Below are positions 1 through 8,828 of a DNA stretch of 64,000 bases, in pieces. Positions within the stretch are counted from its first letter, which is position 1. Each line of letters opens with the position of its first letter. The notes under the pieces were generated by a model that was not told where the DNA came from, made no database searches, and saw only the letters and a program-made list of their open reading frames with translations. The position numbers and the translations under genes are program-made. This stretch comes from Flavobacteriaceae bacterium (GTDB taxonomy: Bacteria; Bacteroidota; Bacteroidia; Flavobacteriales; Flavobacteriaceae), in the NCBI GenBank assembly GCA_013215095.1, contig JABSPM010000111.1, forward strand, positions 1 to 64,000, read 5' to 3'.

Positions 1-516
1 CTCATCAGTAGAGAAATGCCCTTAACCAAAGAAGGTGTAGTATTATCTATTGGAAAAATCAAAAGTGGCGTACGTAGCAATATCATTCCAGAGTCTGCAC
101 AAATCATTGGAACTCTAAGAACACTAGATCTTGAAATGCAATCTCAAATTAACAAACGCATGAAAGAAATGGTACCTGCTATTGCTAAAGCCTATAGGGC
201 TGAAGCTACTATTACTATTGCTAAGGGATATCCAATTACCTATAATGATCCAAATTTAACCAAACAAATGTTACCGTCATTACAAGCTGCCGCAGGAAAG
301 GATGCTGTTGCTGAAATCAAAGCGATAACAGGTGCTGAAGACTTCTCCTTTTTTCAAAAAGAAGTTCCTGGTTTATATTTCTTTTTAGGTGGAATGACAC
401 CCGGAAACACAACACCTTTTCCGCATCATACACCAGATTTCAGTATTGACGAAGATGGTTTATTATTAGGCGTAAAAACATTTGTACAAATGTCTATTGA
501 TTATTTAAACCATTAA
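1..516 (+). CDS. M20 family metallopeptidase/amidohydrolase, C-terminal part
   Basis: The reading frame is already open at base 1, so the true start lies upstream; about 171 C-terminal residues are present. The sequence fits the end of M20D-type zinc amidohydrolases, which cleave N-acyl or amide bonds of amino-acid conjugates. The first part (SGVRSNIIPESAQIIGTLRT) matches the lid/dimerisation domain. GAEDFSFF and the later HHTPDF match the return to the catalytic domain, where the His is the usual last metal ligand. The N-terminal metal-binding half and any signal peptide are outside the window, so the substrate and location cannot be read. The stop is 6 bp before the next gene, so the two are probably co-transcribed. 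Confidence 0.85.
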   Translation, partial: LISREMPLTKEGVVLSIGKIKSGVRSNIIPESAQIIGTLRTLDLEMQSQINKRMKEMVPAIAKAYRAEATITIAKGYPITYNDPNLTKQMLPSLQAAAGKDAVAEIKAITGAEDFSFFQKEVPGLYFFLGGMTPGNTTPFPHHTPDFSIDEDGLLLGVKTFVQMSIDYLNH

Positions 517-522
517 AAGTAT

Positions 523-2121
523 ATGAATTCAATTTTAGAGTTAATCTCACAATTACCATGGTGGAGTTGGTGTCTTGTTGTGCTAGCTTTAATAGCTATT
601 AGAGATGTCTTTTTTCAAAAAAAACATACGATTAGTCATAATTTTCCAATTGTTGGGCATTTGCGGTATTTACTGGAAAGTATTGGGCCAGAAATGCGCC
701 AGTATTTTGTAGCAAATAACCGAGAAGAACTTCCTTTTAATCGCATTGAACGCAGTTGGATATATGCCTCCGCGAAAAAAGAAAATAATTATGAAGGATT
801 TGGTACAGACAGAGATATCTATTCGCATCAGCATATTTTTATAAATAATGCAATGTTACCTTATCAGGTAGATGCCGATCATCCTCATGCTACAGATAAA
901 ACCTTTTTACCCTGCGCTAAAGTTATTGGTGCTTACAATAAACGTAAGCACCCTTATCGTCCAGCATCGATAATAAATGTCTCCGCCATGAGTTTTGGAT
1001 CCTTATCTGCAAAAGCTATCGCCTCTTTAAATAAAGGTGTGGCCCTTGCTGACGCATATCACAATACGGGAGAAGGAGGTTTATCGCCTTACCATAGTTA
1101 TGGAGGAGATGTGATGTTTCATTTCGGAACAGGATACTTTGGGGTTAGAGGAAATGATGGTAAATTTTCTATGAAAAAAATGAAAGCATTAGTCGAAAAT
1201 AATCCATTTATTAGAGCAATTGAAATCAAGTTATCACAGGGTGCAAAGCCAGGAAAAGGTGGGGTTTTACCTGGTAAAAAAATCACCAAACAAATTGCTG
1301 AAATTCGCGGTGTTGAAGTTGGAAAAGATGTTCTTTCTCCTCCTAACCATTCGGCCTTTTCTAATGTCAAAGAAATGCTTGATTTTATAGAATCGATTGC
1401 CGCAGAAACAGGCTTACCTGTTGGAATAAAAGCTGCGATTGGAAAATTAAACCAATGGGAAGAACTAATAGCACTAATGAAAGCTACTGGAAGAGGTCCA
1501 GATTTCATTACTATAGATGGTGGCGAAGGCGGTACAGGTGCTGCACCCCCTAGTTTTGCAGACCATGTATCGTTACCTTGGGTTTATGGTTTTGCAGATT
1601 TGTATAAATTATTTAAAGAAAATGGCCTAGCAGAACGTATTGTGTTTATTGGAAGTGGAAAACTAGGCTTTCCAGCAAAAGCCGCAATGGCCTTTGCCAT
1701 GGGAGTTGATTGTATAAATGTTGCGCGTGAGGCCATGCTAAGCATTGGTTGTATTCAAGCACAAATATGCCACACCAATGGCTGTCCCGCTGGCATTGCA
1801 ACCCAAAGTAAATGGAAACAAAACGGAATTAATGTTCCCCTAAAATCAGAACGCCTAGCACAGTATTTCAAAACTTTCAAAAAAGAACTTGTTGAAATCA
1901 CACATGCTGCTGGGTATGAACATCCTTGCCAATTTAAAATGACTGATATAAAAGTTAATGTAGACGATCATAATTTGAGTAAAGCACTCGATCGTACCTA
2001 CAAGTATATTAAGGCACCTGTTCCATTTATGAGCATGCAAGCTCTAAAAGAATGCGAGCATTTGGGAGGAACAAAAACAGATAAAACCAATCCTACACAA
2101 AAAAAAGAAGTTACAAATTAG
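523..2121 (+). CDS. FMN-binding glutamate synthase family protein, membrane-anchored
   Basis: This 532-residue protein has one hydrophobic segment near residues 12-30 followed by a GltB-type FMN-binding barrel. Visible family motifs are GEGGLSPYH, KLSQGAKPGKGG, the glycine-rich DGGEGGTGAAPPSF, and a cysteine cluster near residues 410-421 with C-x5-C-x4-C spacing, as in the 3Fe-4S site of glutamate synthase. It lacks the glutaminase and GltD parts, so it is the stand-alone archaeal/GltB2-like type. The electron donor and product are unknown; conversion of 2-oxoglutarate to glutamate is only an analogy. ATG at 523 is used because it follows the upstream stop by 6 bp and gives the membrane segment. 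Confidence 0.88.
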   Translation: MNSILELISQLPWWSWCLVVLALIAIRDVFFQKKHTISHNFPIVGHLRYLLESIGPEMRQYFVANNREELPFNRIERSWIYASAKKENNYEGFGTDRDIYSHQHIFINNAMLPYQVDADHPHATDKTFLPCAKVIGAYNKRKHPYRPASIINVSAMSFGSLSAKAIASLNKGVALADAYHNTGEGGLSPYHSYGGDVMFHFGTGYFGVRGNDGKFSMKKMKALVENNPFIRAIEIKLSQGAKPGKGGVLPGKKITKQIAEIRGVEVGKDVLSPPNHSAFSNVKEMLDFIESIAAETGLPVGIKAAIGKLNQWEELIALMKATGRGPDFITIDGGEGGTGAAPPSFADHVSLPWVYGFADLYKLFKENGLAERIVFIGSGKLGFPAKAAMAFAMGVDCINVAREAMLSIGCIQAQICHTNGCPAGIATQSKWKQNGINVPLKSERLAQYFKTFKKELVEITHAAGYEHPCQFKMTDIKVNVDDHNLSKALDRTYKYIKAPVPFMSMQALKECEHLGGTKTDKTNPTQKKEVTN

Positions 2122-2190
2122 TTTTAGACGCCTTTAAATTAATATGATGTAGTAAATACTTGAAAACCTTAAGAAAACCTGTTTATCACT

Positions 2191-2272
2191 TTAACACCAT
2201 TTTATATTGGAAATTACTAAATAAAGCACCTATTTCTCCTTTCTCTTTCAGTACTTCCAAATGAAAAATAAT
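2191..2272. repeat. MITE-like dispersed repeat, short copy (copy A)
   Basis: About 82 bp starting AACACCATTTTATATTGGAA and ending CTTCCAAATGAAAAATAATA, with loosely inverted ends. Its interior (AATAAAGCACCTATTTCTCC then TTTCTCTTTCA) aligns with the longer copy at 33947-34068 (AATAAAACGACCTATTCTGC then TTTCTTTTTCA), as if an internal piece had been lost. It carries no coding capacity. It lies in the 388 bp gap between the FMN protein and the OmpA gene, where nothing else except the terminator was recognised. Confidence 0.5.
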
Positions 2273-2452
2273 ATAAACATAGAGATCTATAATACCATCT
2301 CTATTCTTAAATCACTCAATTAGAATGCGCTTTTTTGCGTTATCTTTCAAAATAAAAACAACTATTAACTAAGGCTATGACTGATTTTTTTATGTAAAAA
2401 AATTGTTGTTTTTCTAATATGCAATTTAACAGAAGAACTGGTATAAAGAAAC

Positions 2453-2482
2453 AAAAAACCACGCTTTACACGCGGTTTTTTT
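2453..2482. terminator. Bidirectional rho-independent terminator
   Basis: AAAAAACC-A-CG and CG-C-GGTTTTTT form a stem with one mismatch around a CTTTACA loop. It has A- and T-runs on both sides and sits between the convergent FMN protein (+) and OmpA-like (-) genes, so it can serve both. Confidence 0.7.
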
Positions 2483-2509
2483 TTATGATTACAATTAATT
2501 TAAGTACTC

Positions 2510-4438
2510 TTAGTGCTTATTAAAAGCCTCCTCTAGATTTGTGATAATAAACTCCGAACGTCTATTGGCTTGGTGTTCTTCTTCTGTACACTTCACCCCA
2601 TTAGAACATTTGTTAATCAGCTCTGTCTCTCCTTTTCCTTGCCCCGAAATTCTACTCGCATCTATTCCTTTAGAAATCACATATTGTGCTGTAGCTTTTG
2701 CTCTTCGATCTGACAATGCCATATTATAGACATCTTTACCCCTACTATCTGTATGAGATGTTGCCTGGATAATCATATGAGGATATGTATGCATCACCTC
2801 TACCAACTTGTCTAACTCTGATGCCCCCTGTGCCGTTATATTATGCTTGTCTAACTCAAAGAAAATAGGGTTTAAAACGACCTTGTTTTCTACTATAATT
2901 GGGCTTAAAGCCAATATTTTATTTACATCTCCCACATTGGTCGTAGCAATCTCTACACTATTTATAGCATACATCTCTCTATTAGCCTCTACTTTCAATA
3001 CACGGTTACACTCGTATTTAAAATGTACAAATCCGCCTTCATCCGAAACTTTATCTGCTACCTTAGTACGATTCTCGTCATAAATAACCACTTCAGTATA
3101 TGGTAATATCGCATTCGTTTTAGCATCTAAAATCTGTACAGATACATCTAGATCGCAGATAGAAACGATTTGCTCAAATGCGTAAATATCGTCGCTACCA
3201 GAACCACCTTCTCTGTTAGACGCAAAGAATCCTTTTTGAGAATCTTCGTCTATAGTATAACTAAAATCATCGTTACCCGAGTTAATTGGAGCTCCAATAT
3301 TTTTTACAGACTCAAAATTATCTCCATTAATTTCGCTTGCAAAAATATCCAGCATTCCTAAACCGGGATGGCCATTAGAGGCAAAATATAAAACATTCTT
3401 ACTACTAATGTATGGAAACATTTCTGAGCCTTCTGTATTGATAGTTTTTCCTAAGTTAACAGGTAATCCATAAGTTCCATCTTCATTTATAGTTACATAC
3501 CATAAATCTGCTTTACCCATGGTTCCTTCCATGTCAGAAGAAAAGTACAATCGTTTAGCATCTGCGCTAACGGCTGGTCCTGAAGCATTGGAAGTTTCAT
3601 TGTTAAAAGGTAATGTCTTTACGTTGCCCCATTTATCGCCTACTTTAGTAGCTGAATAAATATTAATCGTACTCTTACCGCCCTTATCTTTTTTAAACTT
3701 CTTTCCGAATAAACTTGCGCTTCTATTTACGCTTTCTCCAGAAAAATATATGGTTTTTCCATCTGGACTAAAGCTTACTGTTCCTTCGTTAAACTTCGTA
3801 TTAATTTCAGAACCTAAAACAGTTTCATTGGTTAATTCTCCAGTCGTTGCATCATAATCTGACACATAAATATCTAAATAAGGTTCTTTTGTCCATCCAT
3901 AGTTACGGCCTTTTCCACTTCTCGCAGATGTATAATAAACCTGACCTTTGAACACTAGTAGACCAAATTCTGAAAACTCAGAATTAAACCCCTCAATTGC
4001 AGTTATTTTAAACTCAGAACTATCTGCTAACAAATCTGCAACCACATTGGGTGATTTAATATGCGCAATAGCTCTAACATCGTTTGGTTTTTTCTCTGAA
4101 AATTTATCCATCCAAGTTTTGGCTGCATCATATTTACCATTCGCTTTCAACATTTGAGCATACTTAAAGTAATCTTCAGCATTCTTAGAATTGCCTACAA
4201 CTTTAGCTAAATACTCCTCAGCCTTTTTTGTGTTAAATACGTTATAGTAGGTATCTGCTAAACGAGAATTCACGTAATCATCACCATTACCATCTTTAAT
4301 CACTTCTAGATATGCGTCAATAGCGGCTACATATTTTAAATCATCAAATAATTTATCTGCCTTAGCGGTGTATTTATTTTGTGCCCTTAAACTAAAAACT
4401 CCTAATAGCATTAAGCTTATACATATATATTTTTTCAT
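2510..4438 (-). CDS. OmpA family protein with TPR, PD40 propeller and peptidoglycan-binding domain
   Basis: This 642-residue envelope protein begins with a signal peptide (hydrophobic run ending LRAQ, cleavage near residue 20) without a lipobox Cys. Domain order: helical TPR-like repeats (about 25-120), WD40/PD40-type blades (about 140-420, with FSPDGKTIYFSG, ADAKRLYFSS and FFASNREGGSGSDD), a carboxypeptidase-regulatory-like fold (about 430-510), and a C-terminal OmpA domain (about 525-635, with SHTDSRG and NMALSDRRA). This is the architecture of PorE and of the OmpA-like partners of PorP/SprF proteins around the type IX secretion apparatus, where the OmpA part binds peptidoglycan. Unusually, the upstream gene is not PorP/SprF but a small secreted protein 4 bp away. 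A direct role in secretion is not shown. Confidence 0.88.
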   Translation of the reverse strand: MKKYICISLMLLGVFSLRAQNKYTAKADKLFDDLKYVAAIDAYLEVIKDGNGDDYVNSRLADTYYNVFNTKKAEEYLAKVVGNSKNAEDYFKYAQMLKANGKYDAAKTWMDKFSEKKPNDVRAIAHIKSPNVVADLLADSSEFKITAIEGFNSEFSEFGLLVFKGQVYYTSARSGKGRNYGWTKEPYLDIYVSDYDATTGELTNETVLGSEINTKFNEGTVSFSPDGKTIYFSGESVNRSASLFGKKFKKDKGGKSTINIYSATKVGDKWGNVKTLPFNNETSNASGPAVSADAKRLYFSSDMEGTMGKADLWYVTINEDGTYGLPVNLGKTINTEGSEMFPYISSKNVLYFASNGHPGLGMLDIFASEINGDNFESVKNIGAPINSGNDDFSYTIDEDSQKGFFASNREGGSGSDDIYAFEQIVSICDLDVSVQILDAKTNAILPYTEVVIYDENRTKVADKVSDEGGFVHFKYECNRVLKVEANREMYAINSVEIATTNVGDVNKILALSPIIVENKVVLNPIFFELDKHNITAQGASELDKLVEVMHTYPHMIIQATSHTDSRGKDVYNMALSDRRAKATAQYVISKGIDASRISGQGKGETELINKCSNGVKCTEEEHQANRRSEFIITNLEEAFNKH

Positions 4439-4442
4439 TGTG

Positions 4443-4916
4443 TTACTTGTTTATATTAGAAAAATCAGAAGTTCCCGACTTGGAAAAATCCGTCATAGTT
4501 TGTTGAGCTTCAGAAATAAATGTTACTTCTACATCTACTGCTAAGGCAATTCCATCTGAAATGACGTCAATGTCTGGCGCCGTAATTGTTAAATTAGTAA
4601 ATCCTGTAATAACTGTACCGTTAATTTCGGATGCATATACTTTATCTACTAGCGAATCATCAATGGAAAGATAAAAGCGATACAAAGCATCATTTGTTGT
4701 AGAACAGTCATTTCTTGTAAAATTCCCTGATGTATTTACTAACTGCAATCCAATAATATCACCTGTACCGTTACAAGCGATATCAGAAACGTTAATTGAC
4801 AATACATTAGTACCATCATCTTGATAAGAAAGCTCAAAAGTTTGCGTGCATATAGATTGAGCATTTGTCAATAAGCACATACCTAATAAAGCAAAAAATA
4901 ATAAGTTTTTTTTCAT
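4443..4916 (-). CDS. Small secreted protein of unknown function
   Basis: The 157-residue product starts with a clear signal peptide (MKKNLLFFALLGMCLLTNAQ). The mature part is rich in Ser/Thr/Asn and beta-prone, with three cysteines that could form disulfides. I do not recognise the family. It lies first in a two-gene unit, 4 bp ahead of the OmpA/PD40 gene, where other Flavobacteriaceae often have a PorP/SprF-like barrel. A periplasmic or surface role together with that protein is inferred from position only. A CAAATTTA -7 element (read on the minus strand as TAAATTTG) lies 30 bp upstream. Confidence 0.75.
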   Translation of the reverse strand: MKKNLLFFALLGMCLLTNAQSICTQTFELSYQDDGTNVLSINVSDIACNGTGDIIGLQLVNTSGNFTRNDCSTTNDALYRFYLSIDDSLVDKVYASEINGTVITGFTNLTITAPDIDVISDGIALAVDVEVTFISEAQQTMTDFSKSGTSDFSNINK

Positions 4917-4945
4917 AGCACTTAATTTATTGATTAAAAATCAAC

Positions 4946-4953
4946 CAAATTTA
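4946..4953 (-). promoter_or_regulatory. Bacteroidota -7 promoter element for the secreted protein/OmpA unit
   Basis: On the minus strand this reads TAAATTTG, matching the TAnnTTTG -7 box, 30 bp upstream of the 4916 start. No convincing TTG -33 box is visible. Confidence 0.5.
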
Positions 4954-5412
4954 ACAAAAAACATCACTGTATATATTTTTATTAAAAAAAAGTCAGAAAA
5001 AAAACAAATTAAAACACTGAAAAACAAATATTAAAACGAACATATAAATGATAACAAAAATGACTATTAGTGTCTTAAAACATAAAGACATAACTCGTTT
5101 TATATTTTAAAGCAAACAATGTCTGTTAATACATTACCCCCATAATATCAGTGATAATTCTCACTTTAAAATGGTGCTTTCAATTTATTGAAAAAAGTGA
5201 TTTTATTTGATTAACACCTTAAAGACGTATAACCCAATAGTAGATCACACAATGACATCCAACTTTAGACATAAAACCGCTTATTAAGTGGGTTTTAACT
5301 TAGATCAAAAACGGCATGGCCTCGTCCTGGATAATTGAAATAGGTGTTGATATTTCTATTCAGAATAAAAACTATTTTAATACCATTTTCCTTTTAAAAA
5401 CAACTCAGGGTA
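4954..5412. other. Gene-free region with one repeat-end motif
   Basis: About 460 bp, very AT-rich, with stops in all frames. The only item of note is TTAATACCATTTTCCTTTTA at 5377-5396, which matches the left end of the dispersed MITE-like repeat seen at 33947 and 21410. No RNA gene or terminator was recognised. Confidence 0.5.
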
Positions 5413-6576
5413 CTACTCTCTATTTTGCTTCTTAGCTTTTTTACTACCAGAGTACATCTCATATTTTACTAAACGCGATTCTAGTTTGGCATTAAATAGC
5501 TTAATTTTTCGAGATGGCCTTAGACCAACATACTTTAAAGCTTCGAGGTTTGAGGTGATAAACCAAGCATGAGTACCAGGATAGCCATGCTTTAATGTCG
5601 TACCGATATTTCCATAGAACTCCTCAATATTAATTTCTAAACGTTCGCCATACGGTGGGTTAAATAACATATGTAAATGGTTGTCACCTCCCTTTTGAGT
5701 TTTAAAAAAATCCTCATGCTGTACTCTAATAAATTCTTCTAAATGTGCATTTCTAATGTTGTCATTTGCCTTTCTTATGGCAGAAGGCGATTTATCATAG
5801 CCAATAATTTTATGATGAAAATCTCTAGTTTTCTTTAACAATGATTCCTCTATCTTTTCAAACAAATCCACATCCCAATCTTGCCAGCGTTCAAAAGCAA
5901 ACTCTTTTCGCATCAAATTTGGCGGAATATTGCAAGCAATCATTGCAGCTTCAATCAATACAGTTCCACTACCACACATTGGATCCATAAAATCTGACTG
6001 ACCATCCCAACCAGAAAGCATTACCAATCCTGCTGCTAAAACCTCGTTAATTGGAGCAATGTTGGTTGCTGACTTATAACCTCTTCTGTGTAAAGATTCT
6101 CCAGAACTGTCTAATGAAATGGTACACACTTGACGATCAATATGAATATTTACTTTCAAATCTGGAAAACGCAAATCAATATTAGGACGCTCACCAGTAT
6201 TTTCTCTAAAACGATCTACAATAGCATCTTTTGCCTTTAAAGCTATATATTTGGAATGTGTAAAGATGTTGCTATGTACAGTAGCATCAATAGCTAAAGA
6301 ACCTTTAGATGACACATACTTTTCCCAAGAAATACGTTTTACTTTATCATAAAGATCTTGTTCGCTAAGCACTCTAAAAGTTTTTATGGGTTTTAAAATT
6401 TTTATGGCGGTCCTTAATCCAAGGTTTGCTTTATACATAAAGCCCATATCGCCTACAAAACTCACATTACGAATCCCCTTTTTTATCTCTTGGGCACCAA
6501 GTTGTCTTAACTCTTTTTCTAGTATATTTTCAAAGCCAAATAGGGTTTTGGCAACCATCTTAAAATTATTCTCCAT
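5413..6576 (-). CDS. THUMP domain class I SAM-dependent RNA methyltransferase (RlmL/YcbY N-half type)
   Basis: The 387-residue protein has an N-terminal ferredoxin-like/THUMP region (about 1-160) that binds RNA, followed by a Rossmann methyltransferase domain with DPMCGSGT (SAM site) and NPPYGERL (catalytic motif of N2-guanine or N6-adenine methylases). The family includes the RlmL half of E. coli RlmKL, which makes m2G2445 in 23S rRNA; that substrate is inferred. ATG at 6576 (MENNFKM) is preferred over the ATG at 6588 because the minus-strand -7 element at 6597-6604 would start transcription almost on top of the latter. The gene is transcribed divergently from the methyltransferase at 6635. 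Confidence 0.85.
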   Translation of the reverse strand: MENNFKMVAKTLFGFENILEKELRQLGAQEIKKGIRNVSFVGDMGFMYKANLGLRTAIKILKPIKTFRVLSEQDLYDKVKRISWEKYVSSKGSLAIDATVHSNIFTHSKYIALKAKDAIVDRFRENTGERPNIDLRFPDLKVNIHIDRQVCTISLDSSGESLHRRGYKSATNIAPINEVLAAGLVMLSGWDGQSDFMDPMCGSGTVLIEAAMIACNIPPNLMRKEFAFERWQDWDVDLFEKIEESLLKKTRDFHHKIIGYDKSPSAIRKANDNIRNAHLEEFIRVQHEDFFKTQKGGDNHLHMLFNPPYGERLEINIEEFYGNIGTTLKHGYPGTHAWFITSNLEALKYVGLRPSRKIKLFNAKLESRLVKYEMYSGSKKAKKQNRE

Positions 6577-6596
6577 GTATCTCTTCAAATAGATTG

Positions 6597-6615
6597 CAAA
6601 AATAATCTATTTTTG
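6597..6615. promoter_or_regulatory. Palindromic back-to-back divergent promoter
   Basis: CAAAAATA, then ATC, then TATTTTTG: a perfect 8-3-8 inverted repeat in which each arm is a TAnnTTTG -7 element facing outward. The plus arm lies 20 bp from the ATG at 6635 and the minus arm 21 bp from the ATG at 6576. No -33 box is evident. Confidence 0.6.
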
Positions 6616-6634
6616 TCGCCACACATAGCAATCT

Positions 6635-7366
6635 ATGACAAAAGACAATTTAAACTGGTATTCATCTTGGTTTAACACACCATTTTATCACATCCTCTAT
6701 AAAGATAGAGACGCTTCAGAGGCCAAACGTTTTATGGAGAATTTAACAGCATATCTCAATATACCTAAAGCTGCTACTATTCTTGATTTGGCCTGCGGAA
6801 AAGGCCGACATTCTGTTCATTTAAACAGCTTAGGTTTTGATGTCACAGGATTGGACTTATCTGAAGCGAGCATTGCTCATGCTAAACAGTTCCAAAATGA
6901 AACGTTACATTTTGCTGTGCACAATATGAGTCTGCCCTATCACAAAAAATTTGACGCTGTTTTTAATTTATTTACAAGTTTTGGCTATTTTGAAGATGAA
7001 ACCGATAACCTCAACACCATTAAAGCTATTAAAGCCAATTTAACTCAGAATGGCATTGGTGTCATAGATTTTATGAATGTTAATTATACACTCAACAATC
7101 TAGTACCAGAAGATGTTAAGCATATAGAAGGGATTAACTTTAAACAAAAACGGTATGAAAATGAGGGTTATATCATTAAAGATATTAGTTTTGAACACAA
7201 CAATCAACACTACAAATTTCAAGAGCGCGTAAAAGCTTTAAGTCTAGACGATTTTAAAGTACTATTTGAACGCGCAGGCATTCAATTGTTAGAAACTTTT
7301 GGTGACTATAAACTAAAAAAATATCATCCTGAATTTTCAGAACGTTTAATTATGATTTTTATGTAA
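6635..7366 (+). CDS. Class I SAM-dependent methyltransferase
   Basis: A 243-residue soluble protein with a Methyltransf_25/11-type core. Motif I is ILDLACGKGRHS (about 50-61), followed by FDVTGLDLS for the acidic ribose-binding residue and FNLFTSFGYF in the motif IV region. The C-terminal half (about 150-243) is a small insert typical of CmoA/UbiE-like proteins of Bacteroidota. The substrate cannot be read; small molecules or tRNA bases are both possible. It is followed after 1 bp by the ZIP transporter gene, suggesting co-transcription from the 6608-6615 promoter element. Confidence 0.85.
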   Translation: MTKDNLNWYSSWFNTPFYHILYKDRDASEAKRFMENLTAYLNIPKAATILDLACGKGRHSVHLNSLGFDVTGLDLSEASIAHAKQFQNETLHFAVHNMSLPYHKKFDAVFNLFTSFGYFEDETDNLNTIKAIKANLTQNGIGVIDFMNVNYTLNNLVPEDVKHIEGINFKQKRYENEGYIIKDISFEHNNQHYKFQERVKALSLDDFKVLFERAGIQLLETFGDYKLKKYHPEFSERLIMIFM

Positions 7367-7367
7367 T

Positions 7368-8042
7368 ATGAACAAATATTTGCTTCCTATATATGCCGTA
7401 ATTTTAGGGTTTATAATTGTTAAAATCTCTAAAAACAAATCCATTAAAAACATCAAATTACTTTTGGCTTTTAGTGGTGCTTTTTTGTTATCACTGACTA
7501 TACTTGATTTGTTACCAGATGTCTATGAACATCTTCATTCTAAAGTTATTGGCTTGTGTATCATGGGGGGAATTTTATTGCAAATTATTCTCGAATTTTT
7601 CTCTAAAGGTGCAGAACATGGTCATGTTCATATGCATAAAAAACGTACTGCATTCCCTTGGCTACTCTTCATTAGTTTATGCCTACATGCTTTTTTAGAA
7701 GGCTTTCCTATACATCAACATAATCACATGGTGTATGGCATTTTAATTCATAAAATACCAATCGCAATTCTAATTATGACCTATTTAATACAATCTGAAT
7801 TTAAAACCATTCAGATCTTAATTTTTCTTACCTTATTTGCTCTTATGACGCCGTTAGGAACGATTATTTCCAATAATATAGATATGGTTGCAGGTTATAT
7901 TGATTATATTAATGCTATTGTTATTGGAATATTTTTACATATTTCAACCACCATTTTATTTGAAAGTAGTGAAGGTCACAAATTCAATCTCAATAAAATA
8001 ATTGTTATTGTTGCAGCTATAGGAATTGCATACATCATGTAA
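7368..8042 (+). CDS. ZIP family divalent metal transporter
   Basis: A 224-residue polytopic membrane protein with about seven or eight hydrophobic segments. A His-rich cytoplasmic loop (EHGHVHMH, about 84-91) and HAFLEGFPIHQH in a core helix match the ZIP signature, where His and Glu form the zinc or iron path. ZIP proteins import Zn2+, Fe2+ or Mn2+ down a gradient; the metal here is not determinable. The gene follows the methyltransferase by 1 bp. The protein is short for the family (often 240-300 residues), but the core helices appear present. Confidence 0.85.
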   Translation: MNKYLLPIYAVILGFIIVKISKNKSIKNIKLLLAFSGAFLLSLTILDLLPDVYEHLHSKVIGLCIMGGILLQIILEFFSKGAEHGHVHMHKKRTAFPWLLFISLCLHAFLEGFPIHQHNHMVYGILIHKIPIAILIMTYLIQSEFKTIQILIFLTLFALMTPLGTIISNNIDMVAGYIDYINAIVIGIFLHISTTILFESSEGHKFNLNKIIVIVAAIGIAYIM

Positions 8043-8082
8043 TACGATAAAAGGATGAACTACACAATTAAAAATACAACAC

Positions 8083-8511
8083 GTGTTTAGCAAAGAAACC
8101 TCTAGATTATTACGACAAGAATTTTGGACCAGTTTTGGAAAATCATTTCCTAGGAAATGGATTTTGTATAACACAAAAATTAAAGGTCTTTCCTTTAAAT
8201 TCTATTTTGACACAAAAAAAGCCTATGTTACTTTAGATTTAGAAGATGATTTAGATAACCGCATTAACTGCTGGGAAAAACTGGTGGCTCTAAAAACTAT
8301 TTTGACCGAAGAATACCTTCCCAAAGCTATTTATGAAGAAGAGTTTTATTTGGACAACGGCAAAGAAATCTCTAGAATTTACATCCCTTTAGAACAAAAG
8401 GTATCTATTCATAACAAAGCTACCTGGCGAGATACTATGGTGTTTCTAAATCAAACCATGATACTATTTGAAACTTTTTTTGAGGAATACAAGGATATTA
8501 TAAAGGGATAA
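8083..8511 (+). CDS. DUF4268 domain-containing protein
   Basis: A 142-residue protein that is almost entirely a DUF4268 domain (LRQEFWTSFGKSFPRKW near the N-terminus). The domain is found alone in Flavobacteria and as the C-terminal part of some restriction-associated proteins, but its biochemical role is unknown. The start must be GTG at 8083: an in-frame stop sits at 8056 and no ATG precedes the conserved MFSKE-type N-terminus. The 40 bp gap to the ZIP gene allows co-transcription. Confidence 0.8.
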   Translation: MFSKETSRLLRQEFWTSFGKSFPRKWILYNTKIKGLSFKFYFDTKKAYVTLDLEDDLDNRINCWEKLVALKTILTEEYLPKAIYEEEFYLDNGKEISRIYIPLEQKVSIHNKATWRDTMVFLNQTMILFETFFEEYKDIIKG

Positions 8512-8828
8512 TTCTAAAATCTACACATTTTTTTATATCATCTATCTGTTCCTACAGTTGGTTTTATTTATAAAAACCTACATCAAATAATATCATAAAA
8601 CAACGCACTAAAAGTAGCTACAATAGTCGTTATGCAATTGTAAATTTTGGTATTGAAAGCGCGTTTGGTTCTCTCTGATACTCTAACTACGTAATTACAC
8701 CTATTCTATAACCTGCTCAACAACAACCACAGTCTTATTATTCTATAGAAAAGGTCATTAACTCAATTTAAGATTTTATAATTTATTTTAAAAGTAAATT
8801 CGAATTTAGCTCACTCCAATCACTATTA
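8512..8828. other. Gene-free region, nothing recognised
   Basis: A 317 bp AT-rich gap between the convergent DUF4268 and purC genes. It has stops in all frames, no strong hairpin and no repeat match to other parts of the window. Confidence 0.4.

Noticed and set aside
1119-1508. 129-codon open frame on the minus strand inside the FMN-binding protein gene
   Set aside because: It lies entirely within a well-supported gene in another frame, has biased composition mirroring the coding strand, and shows no start signal or family motif.
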